Shown: one piece after another, positions 1 to 5,388 of the stretch
How positions within the stretch are numbered: the first letter of the stretch is position 1
Layout: each line of letters begins with the position of its first letter
Assembly (NCBI GenBank): GCA_017440445.1
Contig: JAFSHE010000210.1
Coordinates: 1-6,566, forward strand
Origin: Oscillospiraceae bacterium
Lineage (GTDB): Bacteria > Bacillota_A > Clostridia > Oscillospirales > Ruminococcaceae
Length of the DNA: 6,566 nt
Direction: 5' to 3'
The notes under the pieces: generated by a model
Databases searched by the model: none
Told to the model about the DNA's origin: nothing
The model's input: the letters and a program-made list of their open reading frames with translations, nothing else
Position numbers and translations under genes: made by a program

Positions 1-2
1 GA

Positions 3-10
3 AAGGAGGG
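3..10 (+). promoter_or_regulatory. Ribosome binding site of the transglutaminase-like lipoprotein gene
   Basis: AAGGAGGG lies 6 nt before the ATG at 17, a near-perfect Shine-Dalgarno match. It fixes that start. Because the window begins inside this element, nothing upstream can be seen. Confidence 0.85.
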
Positions 11-16
11 AACGAC

Positions 17-1318
17 ATGCATCTGTCTGACAGAATAAAAAGAAAGTCAGCCATCATACTGCTTTTATGCGCCTTTTTAACAGGTTGTGCAGACAATGCG
101 ACTTTCCTCCCGAGCGTCAGCTCAGACAGCACACCTGCTGTTTCTGTGTCAGGAGAAACATCAACATCTGAGCCTGAGGTTACAGACAGTTCCGATACCG
201 ATAAATCGGACACCGAGCCTGTCAAAACTACCACATCATCAAGCAGCTCTCCGATTTCAAGCAACAGCTCCTCCGAGCCTGTCGAGATCGAACCGACAGA
301 AAGCACTGACACGGAAGATACTTCCGAACCTGTTGAGAGTTCTTCGGAGAAAGATACTTCCTCGGAAGAAGTACCTGTCGAATCTCAACCGCCTGACACC
401 TCTAAAACGGAAACTACAACTACTCCTGCAACTACAACTAAGGTTACAACAACAGTAACGACCAAGCCACCTGAGCCTGAAAAGCCACCTGCGGAGATCG
501 TCATTCCCGAGATACTTACGCCTTCCTCACCGGGGACACAGGTGATTACTTCGGCTGACGGAAATGCTGTCATTGATTACAGCAACATGAATGAGGGCTA
601 CATTTCTGTATGCTATAACGGCTCAGCGCCTAAGGTGAAACTGCGTATCACCTGCAACGGAATACAATATAACCACAATGTTCCTGTTGACGGAAGTACG
701 GAATACTTCCCACTATCCTTCGGAAGCGGTGAATATCAGGTACTTCTGTACGAAAACGTCAGCGGAAACAAATACAGTGAGGCTGCAAACCAGACAATAA
801 CCGCATCAATATCCGATGAAACACGGACATTCCTCTACCCTAACAATTATATCGAATTCAGCCGCTCCTCAGATTGCGTAAGGAAAGCTGCGGAACTTTG
901 TGCAGGAGCAGATGATACGATCGAGAAAATCGCAGCGATATTTGTGTATATAACAGAAAACGTAACATACGACAAGCAGCTTGCCGCTACCGTACAAAGC
1001 GGATATGTTCCGTCACCCGACGCTACATTGTCAAAGAACACAGGTATTTGCTTTGATTATGCTTCCCTTTTTGCCGCTATGACAAGGTCGCAGGGTATTC
1101 CCACAAGATTATGTATAGGATACGCAAACCCAGAGATATACCATGCATGGAATGAAGTCTACACCAAGGAAACAGGCTGGATAACTCCTGAACTGTTTCT
1201 GGCTAAAAAGGGATATAACCTTGTTGACGCTACATTTTACTCTGGTTCGTCCAACAAGGAGCAGATAGCAGACTACATCTCAGAAAATGCAAATTACTCT
1301 GTAATATACTATTATTAA
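17..1318 (+). CDS. Transglutaminase-like surface lipoprotein
   Basis: 433 aa. A basic, hydrophobic signal peptide ends in the lipobox LTGC (residues 21-24), so the protein is probably lipid-anchored at Cys24 on the outer face of the membrane. Residues about 25-158 are a low-complexity Ser/Thr/Glu/Pro stalk with recurring SEPVE blocks and Thr runs, a typical wall-spanning linker. A beta-rich segment follows (about 175-270), then a transglutaminase/protease-like fold (about 295-415). The probable catalytic triad is visible: Cys345 in TGICFDYA, His376 in YHAWNEV and Asp404 in LVDATF. Proteins of this fold can crosslink, cleave or deamidate; the reaction here cannot be read from sequence. The gene ends 18 nt before the pilC-like gene and is probably co-transcribed with it, suggesting action on filament subunits or other exported proteins. 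The fold and anchor are well supported; the link to pili is inference from position. Confidence 0.9.
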   Translation: MHLSDRIKRKSAIILLLCAFLTGCADNATFLPSVSSDSTPAVSVSGETSTSEPEVTDSSDTDKSDTEPVKTTTSSSSSPISSNSSSEPVEIEPTESTDTEDTSEPVESSSEKDTSSEEVPVESQPPDTSKTETTTTPATTTKVTTTVTTKPPEPEKPPAEIVIPEILTPSSPGTQVITSADGNAVIDYSNMNEGYISVCYNGSAPKVKLRITCNGIQYNHNVPVDGSTEYFPLSFGSGEYQVLLYENVSGNKYSEAANQTITASISDETRTFLYPNNYIEFSRSSDCVRKAAELCAGADDTIEKIAAIFVYITENVTYDKQLAATVQSGYVPSPDATLSKNTGICFDYASLFAAMTRSQGIPTRLCIGYANPEIYHAWNEVYTKETGWITPELFLAKKGYNLVDATFYSGSSNKEQIADYISENANYSVIYYY

Positions 1319-1336
1319 AGAAAAGAGCTGAATGAT

Positions 1337-2380
1337 ATGGCAATAAAACAATTGACCGCTGAAGAAACAGCATATTTCTGCGAGCAGCTTGCCTCTATGC
1401 TCAATTCAGGAATGCAGCTGAATGACGGACTTGATATCCTGTCCGAAGATATTGACGACAAGAGGATAAGAAACGTCTGTGAAATGCTGTCGAAATCCAT
1501 CTACAACGAAAAAACACTTCATGAGGCCATGGAAGAATCAGGGGTATTCCCTGACTATGCGATAAACATGGTGCGGATAGGTGCTGTTTCAGGACGTCTT
1601 GAGGCGGTACTTCACGGACTTTGCGAATATTACGAAAACAGAGCCGCAACTCAAAGGACTCTGCGCTCCGCAGTGCTTCACCCGCTTATGCTGCTTATAA
1701 TGATGACGGTAGTTATCATTGTACTGGTAGTACAGGTAATTCCAATGTTTGCTGATATCTTTTCACGCTTCGACAGCAGGATAGGCGCTACGGTCGACCA
1801 GACAGTAAGCTCTGCTTACAGCATGGGTATGGTACTGTTGATAGTGCTGCTTGTTATCGTGATTCTTTCCGCATTGATGGCGGTGCTGATACACCTCCCC
1901 TCCACACGTGCAAAGCTTGAAAGTATTTTTTCCTCCTTCCCGCTTATCGGAAGGACTATCCGCAGATTTTCTCAGGCGAAGCTCGCAAATGCTATGAGCG
2001 TTATGGTAGCAAGCGGAATCTCCCCTGAGGAAGCTCTCGAAAATGCAGTTAAGCTTGTTACTGAAAGAAAGCTGAAAGGTCAGATTGAAAACTGCGTTAA
2101 AGAGCTTTTTGATGGAAAATCCTTTGCTGATGCGGTATGCGACGCTCAGATGTTCCCGCCTGTATATGGACGTACTTTGAAGATTGCTTACACCGCAGGC
2201 TCCTTTGACACAGCATGGAAAAAGATAAGCGAAAAGTGTACAGACAGTGCAGAACAGACCCTTGCCAACATCATATCCTTTATAGAGCCTGCAATAATCA
2301 TCATACTTGCAGCAATGATAGGCTCAATTCTGCTTACTATAATGGTTCCGCTGATGAATATCATGTCTGTACTCGGCTGA
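1337..2380 (+). CDS. pilC: Type IV pilus / type II secretion inner-membrane platform protein, PilC/GspF family
   Basis: 347 aa, polytopic membrane protein. In type IV filament machines this family forms the platform that passes ATPase motion to the growing or retracting pilus. The first GspF-type cytoplasmic domain starts almost at once (FCEQLASMLNSGMQLNDGLDIL, about 14-35) and runs to about residue 112. Membrane segments lie at about 117-137 and 163-187. The second GspF domain covers about 200-310. The C-terminal membrane segment starts at the family signature around Glu317-Pro318 (FIEPAIIIILAAMIGSILL). Typical PilC proteins are near 400 aa; this one lacks the usual N-terminal extension of about 50 residues, as I recall for clostridial forms. 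The ribosome site is weak (AAAAGAG at 1321-1327), but the ATG fits the domain start. It sits between the lipoprotein gene and the pilin-like genes. The family call is firm; PilC versus GspF cannot be separated without the rest of the system. Confidence 0.92.
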   Translation: MAIKQLTAEETAYFCEQLASMLNSGMQLNDGLDILSEDIDDKRIRNVCEMLSKSIYNEKTLHEAMEESGVFPDYAINMVRIGAVSGRLEAVLHGLCEYYENRAATQRTLRSAVLHPLMLLIMMTVVIIVLVVQVIPMFADIFSRFDSRIGATVDQTVSSAYSMGMVLLIVLLVIVILSALMAVLIHLPSTRAKLESIFSSFPLIGRTIRRFSQAKLANAMSVMVASGISPEEALENAVKLVTERKLKGQIENCVKELFDGKSFADAVCDAQMFPPVYGRTLKIAYTAGSFDTAWKKISEKCTDSAEQTLANIISFIEPAIIIILAAMIGSILLTIMVPLMNIMSVLG

Positions 2381-2383
2381 TAT

Positions 2384-2388
2384 GGAGG
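2384..2388 (+). promoter_or_regulatory. Ribosome binding site setting the start at 2395
   Basis: GGAGG lies 6 nt before the ATG at 2395. The frame is open upstream to 2215, but that stretch overlaps pilC and has no comparable ribosome site, so 2395 is the start. Confidence 0.8.
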
Positions 2389-2394
2389 CTCACT

Positions 2395-2712
2395 ATGATA
2401 AAAAAGATAAACAGAGTATTGCTGTTCTCTGTGTCGATATTACTATTTGCAGCAGTCATTATATGGTTTAACTGCGCCCTGTCAAAAACAGGAAAGGCAA
2501 CTGACGAACATCAGCTTAATGCAGTACGTCAATCAGTAGAAAACGCTGTGACCATGTGCTACTCCATAGAAGGAAGCTATCCCCAGGACCTTAAATATCT
2601 TACGGAAAGCTACGGTGTAGTATATGACAGCTCAAAATATATCATCCACTACGAAAGCATTGGCGCTAACATCCGACCTACTGTAACAGTTATCGAAAGG
2701 AACGCTCAGTAA
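2395..2712 (+). CDS. Small single-pass membrane protein with pseudopilin-like outer domain
   Basis: 105 aa. A short basic N-terminus (MIKKINR) is followed by one membrane helix (about 8-27) and an outside domain of about 75 residues. Within it, residues 55-69 read CYSIEGSYPQDLKYL, followed by an YGV segment and short beta strands. This resembles the 'Y..EG.YP..L..L' stretch after the long helix of GspG-type pseudopilins, and I recall similar small proteins beside pilC in clostridial pilus-like clusters. There is no prepilin peptidase site: no Gly before Phe and no Glu5 in the hydrophobic stretch. It may therefore be an uncleaved minor subunit or an assembly-platform component rather than a classical pilin. 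The start at 2395 is chosen for its GGAGG site. The gene begins 14 nt after pilC and its TAA overlaps the next ATG by one base (TAATG). It is a real gene; its function is inferred. Confidence 0.8.
   Translation: MIKKINRVLLFSVSILLFAAVIIWFNCALSKTGKATDEHQLNAVRQSVENAVTMCYSIEGSYPQDLKYLTESYGVVYDSSKYIIHYESIGANIRPTVTVIERNAQ
2696..2701 (+). promoter_or_regulatory. Ribosome binding site of the gene at 2712
   Basis: AAAGGA lies 10 nt before the ATG at 2712, inside the end of the preceding gene. Together with the TAATG junction it points to translational coupling. Confidence 0.55.
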
Positions 2713-3170
2713 TGAACAAATACAAAGGCAAAGGCCTTGCCGATATAGTCAGGACTGCCTCCAGCATGCTGCTGTTCCTTCTGTTTACAGGCTGCATGCT
2801 TATTATAATAGCTGCAGCTGCAAGCACATACAGTCGTATAACCAGAGGCTTTGACAGCACCTTCAACACATCCGCAGCGGTACGATATATCTCTAACAAG
2901 ATACGCAGCGGCGACTCATGCGAGATAATCGAAAACGGTAATGGTATCGCCATCAACGACAGCGGTCTGATATGTGTTATATACTGTAACGGCGAAGGTA
3001 TATATGAAAAGAACATCAGTGAAGGCTCTCCTCTTACAGCACAAGGCGGGGATAAGATATTCGATATCAGTGATATCGAAATAACATCAGACAATGATAC
3101 CTATCGAATCACAGTATCCCACGGCGAGGAAACAGCTTCCTCAATGATAAGAGGAGGTGGGTATTTCTGA
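2712..3170 (+). CDS. Pilin-like membrane protein, possibly DUF4860-type
   Basis: 152 aa. A basic leader (MNKYKGKG) and a short polar stretch precede one membrane helix (about 17-38). The helix runs into a probable amphipathic segment (TYSRITRGFDSTFNTSAAVRY, about 39-59) and then a beta-rich outer domain with alternating hydrophobic strands (CEIIENGNGIAI, GLICVIYC, DISDIEITSDNDTYRITV). Long N-terminal helix plus beta domain is the pilin/pseudopilin layout, closest to minor pseudopilins. I associate it with the uncharacterised DUF4860 proteins of clostridial pilus-like clusters; this is memory, not a search. No proper class III cleavage site is present: Gly8 could mimic -1, but Glu5 is missing and the hydrophobic stretch starts too late. 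Its start overlaps the previous stop by one base, and its own TGA overlaps the likely CTG start of the next gene. Probable role: minor filament subunit. Confidence 0.82.
   Translation: MNKYKGKGLADIVRTASSMLLFLLFTGCMLIIIAAAASTYSRITRGFDSTFNTSAAVRYISNKIRSGDSCEIIENGNGIAINDSGLICVIYCNGEGIYEKNISEGSPLTAQGGDKIFDISDIEITSDNDTYRITVSHGEETASSMIRGGGYF
3152..3159 (+). promoter_or_regulatory. Strong Shine-Dalgarno pointing to a CTG start at 3167
   Basis: AGGAGGTG lies inside the end of the preceding gene, 7 nt before CTG at 3167. No in-frame ATG, GTG or TTG sits at a usable distance. The first ATG of the downstream frame (3224) is 64 nt away and has no ribosome site of its own. This element is the main evidence for the non-ATG start. 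Confidence 0.75.
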
Positions 3171-3631
3171 AAACACCAAAAACAGACAATTCAGGAAGAA
3201 CTCCTAACCTCTTTCTGATAGAAATGCTGATAGCTTTACTGTTCTTCTGTATCTCGGGTGCAGTGATACTTCAGGTCTTTGCCTGTGCATACGGATATAT
3301 GCAGAAGAACAAACGCTCTGACAGTGCAGCACTGTGCGCACAAGCCTGTGCAGAAGTATACTCCGGAAACGGAGATATTGAAGAAATGCTTTCAGATGTT
3401 TTCGGCAGAGAATATATTCCCGAAAACGGAATATACTCCATCTCTCTTAACGATGACTGCATGCCCTCCGAAGAAGCGACAATAACGCTTACTGTTTCAG
3501 AGACTGAAAACACCACTTCGGCAGGAACATTTTCTACTGCGACAGCAGAATTCAGCTACGATGACGAATGCTTCTATTCACTGAGTTTCTCAGCGTACAT
3601 CCCAAAGAATGGAGGCGGTACAGATGAATAA
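3167..3631 (+). CDS. Type IV pilin-like protein with degenerate class III signal, likely CTG start
   Basis: About 154 aa from CTG at 3167; starting at the first ATG (3224) gives 135 aa. The CTG start is preferred for three reasons. AGGAGGTG lies 7 nt upstream. CTG overlaps the previous stop as CTGA, the usual ATGA-type coupling. The added 19 residues also restore a prepilin-like N-terminus: a hydrophilic leader (residues 1-14) followed by LFLIEMLIALLFFCISG (15-31). This matches the pilin pattern F-[ST]-L-[IV]-E-[ML], with Glu19 at the Glu5 position, but the -1 residue is Asn14 instead of Gly or Ala. After the helix (to about 41) come a Cys/Ala-rich helical stretch and a beta-rich acidic domain. 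The family probably supplies a minor pilin or pseudopilin; whether a peptidase cleaves after Asn is unknown. The last 8 nt overlap the next gene. Frame and pilin nature are secure; the exact start is inferred. Confidence 0.8.
   Translation: MKTPKTDNSGRTPNLFLIEMLIALLFFCISGAVILQVFACAYGYMQKNKRSDSAALCAQACAEVYSGNGDIEEMLSDVFGREYIPENGIYSISLNDDCMPSEEATITLTVSETENTTSAGTFSTATAEFSYDDECFYSLSFSAYIPKNGGGTDE
3611..3615 (+). promoter_or_regulatory. Ribosome binding site setting the start at 3624
   Basis: GGAGG lies 8 nt before the ATG at 3624. The earlier in-frame ATG at 3609 directly abuts this element and has no ribosome site, so 3624 is the better start. Confidence 0.8.
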
Positions 3632-4097
3632 GAACAAGCAAGGCTTCAAAGGCATCGGAATAGGTTATGTTTCCATTATGATGGTGTTTGCTGTAATATG
3701 TCTGACGATACTTGCGGTATTGTCATTTCAAGCGGCAGACTCCAGCAACACACTTACTCAGCGCAACTCTCAGTTCACGCATGAATACTACGCCGCAGAT
3801 ATAAAATCAAAGGAGATCCTTATGCAGCTTGACAATGCCGCTCTTGAGGCTTGTGACAGCGGTTTCTTTGAGGATGTTTTCCCCGAGCTTGCTGAAAAAA
3901 TCGGTGATGTGTCAATAACACCATTGATGGATGGTTATTCAGCGTATTACAGTATTCCGCTGAATAACAGGCTCTCGCTGTCGGTCAGTGTTAAATTCAC
4001 AGACGATCCTGACGGAAGATTTGAAATACAAGACTGGAAAACCGTTTCCGCAGACAGCAATAACGATGGTCTCAATGTATGGGACGGAGAATTCTGA
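3624..4097 (+). CDS. Pilin-like membrane protein lacking Glu5, with acidic calcium-loop-like C-terminus
   Basis: 157 aa from ATG 3624, chosen for its GGAGG site. A basic leader (MNKNKQG) ends in Gly7-Phe8, which looks like a prepilin cleavage site. A Gly-rich stretch and one membrane helix (about 15-36, YVSIMMVFAVICLTILAVLSF) follow, but no Glu stands at the Glu5 position. Next is a probable helix with EYYAADIKSKEIL (about 55-67), a feature I recall from companion proteins in clostridial pilus-like clusters, then a beta-rich outer part. Residues 144-156 (DSNNDGLNVWDGE) resemble a short calcium-binding loop of the DxNxDG type. In type II secretion the tip pseudopilin GspK is the one lacking Glu5, so a tip or priming role is possible but unproven; this protein is much smaller than GspK. 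It overlaps the preceding gene by 8 nt and ends 25 nt before pilT. It is a real gene; the role is tentative. Confidence 0.8.
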   Translation: MNKNKQGFKGIGIGYVSIMMVFAVICLTILAVLSFQAADSSNTLTQRNSQFTHEYYAADIKSKEILMQLDNAALEACDSGFFEDVFPELAEKIGDVSITPLMDGYSAYYSIPLNNRLSLSVSVKFTDDPDGRFEIQDWKTVSADSNNDGLNVWDGEF

Positions 4098-4100
4098 CAG

Positions 4101-4105
4101 AAAGG
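4101..4105 (+). promoter_or_regulatory. Distant ribosome site of the pilT gene
   Basis: AAAGG lies 17 nt before the pilT ATG, about twice the usual spacing, with an AT-only spacer after 4109. The in-frame TAA at 4114-4116 rules out an earlier start, so the long spacing seems real and may reduce translation of the ATPase. Confidence 0.4.
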
Positions 4106-4122
4106 TACTATTATAATATAAT

Positions 4123-5175
4123 ATGGATATTAAGAATATTCTCATTGAAGCAGCTACCAACAATGCTTCCGATATCTTTATCATTTCAGGCGCAAAGCTG
4201 AGCTATAAAGCAAACAACCATCTTATCAGCATCGACAGCGCCCCTCTCTCCACTGCTGACACACGTAATCTTGCAGTACAGATATTCGCACTTGCTGATA
4301 TGGAATACAGCGAGGAGGATCTTCCTGATAAGGAGATGGACTTCTCTTTCTCCATGCCAGGGCTGGGACGTTTCAGAGCCAATATTTACAAGCAACGTGG
4401 ATCTTATGCGGCTATTCTGAGATATGTCCCATTTGAACTGCCTGACTCAGAAAAGCTGGGTATCCCTGACGAGGTCATGAAGCTTGGCGATAACAAAAGC
4501 GGAATTGTGCTTATCACAGGTCCCGCAAACAGCGGTAAATCCACTACACTTTCATGCATCATAGACAGGATAAACAAAACAAAGCACGGTCATATTATCA
4601 CGATAGAGGACCCAATCGAATTTCTGCACAGACATGACAAATGTCTCATAAGCCAACGTGAGATAAATATCGATACCGTAAGCTATCTGGACGCACTCAG
4701 AGCAGCTCTCCGCCAGTCGCCTGATGTCATCCTCCTCGGAGAAATGAGAGATTACGAGACCATCAGCACAGCTATGACTGCTGCGGAAACAGGCCAGCTT
4801 GTTCTTTCTACGCTGCATACGCTTGGCGCGGCAAGCACTGTTGACAGAATAATCGATGTATTCCCCATCAATCAGCACCACCAGATAAGAATCCAGCTTT
4901 CTATGGTGCTTAACGCTGTCGTATCTCAGCAGTTACTGCCGTCTGTCGATGGAAAGCTTGTTCCCGCTTTCGAGATAATGACGATGAACAGTGCTATACG
5001 CACAATGATCCGTGAAGAAAAAACTCACCAGATAGATACCATCCTCCAGTCATCCCCCGGTATGCAGACAATGGATAGCTGTATATTCAAGCTATTCCGT
5101 GATGGAGCGATAACCGCAGAAACTGCCATAGAATACGCATATAACCCTGAAATAATGAAAAAAAGGCTTGTTTAA
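4123..5175 (+). CDS. pilT: PilT-family twitching/retraction ATPase
   Basis: 350 aa, the usual length of PilT. PilT hexamers hydrolyse ATP in the cytoplasm, against the PilC platform, to retract type IV pili. The N-terminal PAS-like domain (about 1-100) begins with the PilT-type segment SDIFIISGAKLSY. The RecA-like ATPase domain shows every expected box: Walker A GPANSGKST (133-141), the Asp box TIEDPIEFLH (around Glu162-Asp163), Walker B DVILLGEMRD (201-210, Glu207) and the His box VLSTLHT (227-233). Near the C-terminus AIRTMIRE (291-298) matches the AIRNLIRE motif known to be needed for retraction by PilT, which favours PilT over PilB/GspE. PilB-type N-terminal domains and zinc-binding cysteines are absent. 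The only oddity is Asn136 in Walker A, where Gly is commoner; the GxxxxGKS core is intact. It is the last gene of the operon and the only ATPase visible here. Confidence 0.95.
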   Translation: MDIKNILIEAATNNASDIFIISGAKLSYKANNHLISIDSAPLSTADTRNLAVQIFALADMEYSEEDLPDKEMDFSFSMPGLGRFRANIYKQRGSYAAILRYVPFELPDSEKLGIPDEVMKLGDNKSGIVLITGPANSGKSTTLSCIIDRINKTKHGHIITIEDPIEFLHRHDKCLISQREINIDTVSYLDALRAALRQSPDVILLGEMRDYETISTAMTAAETGQLVLSTLHTLGAASTVDRIIDVFPINQHHQIRIQLSMVLNAVVSQQLLPSVDGKLVPAFEIMTMNSAIRTMIREEKTHQIDTILQSSPGMQTMDSCIFKLFRDGAITAETAIEYAYNPEIMKKRLV

Positions 5176-5187
5176 CAAGCCTTTTTT
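5159..5187 (+). terminator. Intrinsic terminator closing the pilus-like operon
   Basis: GGCTTG (5165-5170) pairs with CAAGCC (5176-5181). The stem extends through six A-T pairs (5159-5164 with 5182-5187) and ends in a T tract. The 5-nt loop TTTAA contains the pilT stop codon, so the left arm encodes the last residues of PilT. With A and T tracts on both sides it could work in both directions, although no minus-strand gene is seen nearby. Confidence 0.9.
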
Positions 5188-5230
5188 ACTTTATATGGAT
5201 ACATCATTGACATTTTGACGGGTTTTTCTT

Positions 5231-5258
5231 TTGAAGTTTAAATATTTTTATGTATAAT
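5231..5258 (+). promoter_or_regulatory. Possible secondary promoter upstream of the surface protein
   Basis: TTGAAG (5231-5236), a 16-nt spacer and TATAAT (5253-5258) would form a second, weaker sigma-A promoter. The stretch is AT-rich, so chance matches are likely, and it could equally serve as an UP-type element for the stronger promoter downstream. Low confidence. Confidence 0.3.
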
Positions 5259-5274
5259 GTGTATAAAAAATTTC

Positions 5275-5303
5275 TTGACACGTGTCGATTATAATGGTAT
5301 AAT
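5275..5303 (+). promoter_or_regulatory. Consensus sigma-A promoter of the surface protein gene
   Basis: TTGACA (5275-5280), exactly 17 nt of spacer and TATAAT (5298-5303) form a perfect housekeeping promoter, preceded by an A/T-rich stretch. Transcription should start near 5309-5311, leaving a leader of about 80 nt before the ATG at 5389. Since the pilus-like operon terminates at 5187, this promoter makes the next gene an independent transcript. Confidence 0.9.
5277..5286. promoter_or_regulatory. Palindrome overlapping the -35 box, candidate operator
   Basis: GACACGTGTC is a perfect 10-bp palindrome that covers the last four bases of the -35 element and the start of the spacer. A dimeric regulator bound there would block RNA polymerase, a sensible control for a promoter otherwise of consensus strength. 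No regulator gene is in the window, and a palindrome this short can arise by chance. Confidence 0.4.
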
Positions 5304-5342
5304 ACAAGTGAAATAGTATGCCTAATTACGGGATAGCTATAC

Positions 5343-5357
5343 ATTTTCTCAGAAAAT
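5343..5357. repeat. Perfect inverted repeat in the 5' leader
   Basis: ATTTTCT-C-AGAAAAT is a 7-bp perfect inverted repeat around one base, about 35 nt downstream of the predicted transcript start. As RNA it could only form a small hairpin with fewer pairs, so a protein binding site on DNA is at least as likely. There is no T tract after it, so it is not a terminator. Confidence 0.4.
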
Positions 5358-5373
5358 ACATCAACCTAATGCA

Positions 5374-5380
5374 GAAAGGG
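5374..5380 (+). promoter_or_regulatory. Ribosome binding site of the surface protein gene
   Basis: GAAAGGG lies 8 nt before the ATG at 5389 and supports that start, which is followed directly by a signal peptide. Confidence 0.75.
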
Positions 5381-5388
5381 CGATCAAA

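Noticed and set aside
87..458. Second-frame open reading frame within the lipoprotein stalk
   Set aside because: It results from the low-complexity Ser/Thr/Glu codons read out of frame; no start signal and biased composition.
89..490. Ser/Thr/Glu/Pro stalk of the lipoprotein as a CRISPR or tandem repeat array
   Set aside because: The SEPVE-like blocks are irregular in spacing and differ in DNA sequence; this is protein-level low complexity, not a DNA repeat array.
2215..2394. Longer version of the small gene after pilC, starting at 2215
   Set aside because: It would overlap pilC out of frame by more than 160 nt, has no ribosome site, and would bury the natural signal-anchor start at 2395, which has GGAGG in front.
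2781..2795. FTGC in the 2712 protein as a lipobox
   Set aside because: The hydrophobic stretch continues for ten residues past the Cys (MLIIIAAAAS), so it is the middle of a membrane helix rather than the end of a lipoprotein signal.
3609..3623. Earlier ATG at 3609 for the fourth pilin-like gene
   Set aside because: It lies directly against the GGAGG that serves 3624 and has no ribosome site of its own; 3624 also gives a typical short basic leader.
4092..4117. Internal promoter before pilT (CTGACA and TATAAT)
   Set aside because: The spacing between the -35-like and -10-like elements is about 12 nt, too short for sigma-A; kept only as a remark on the TATAAT.
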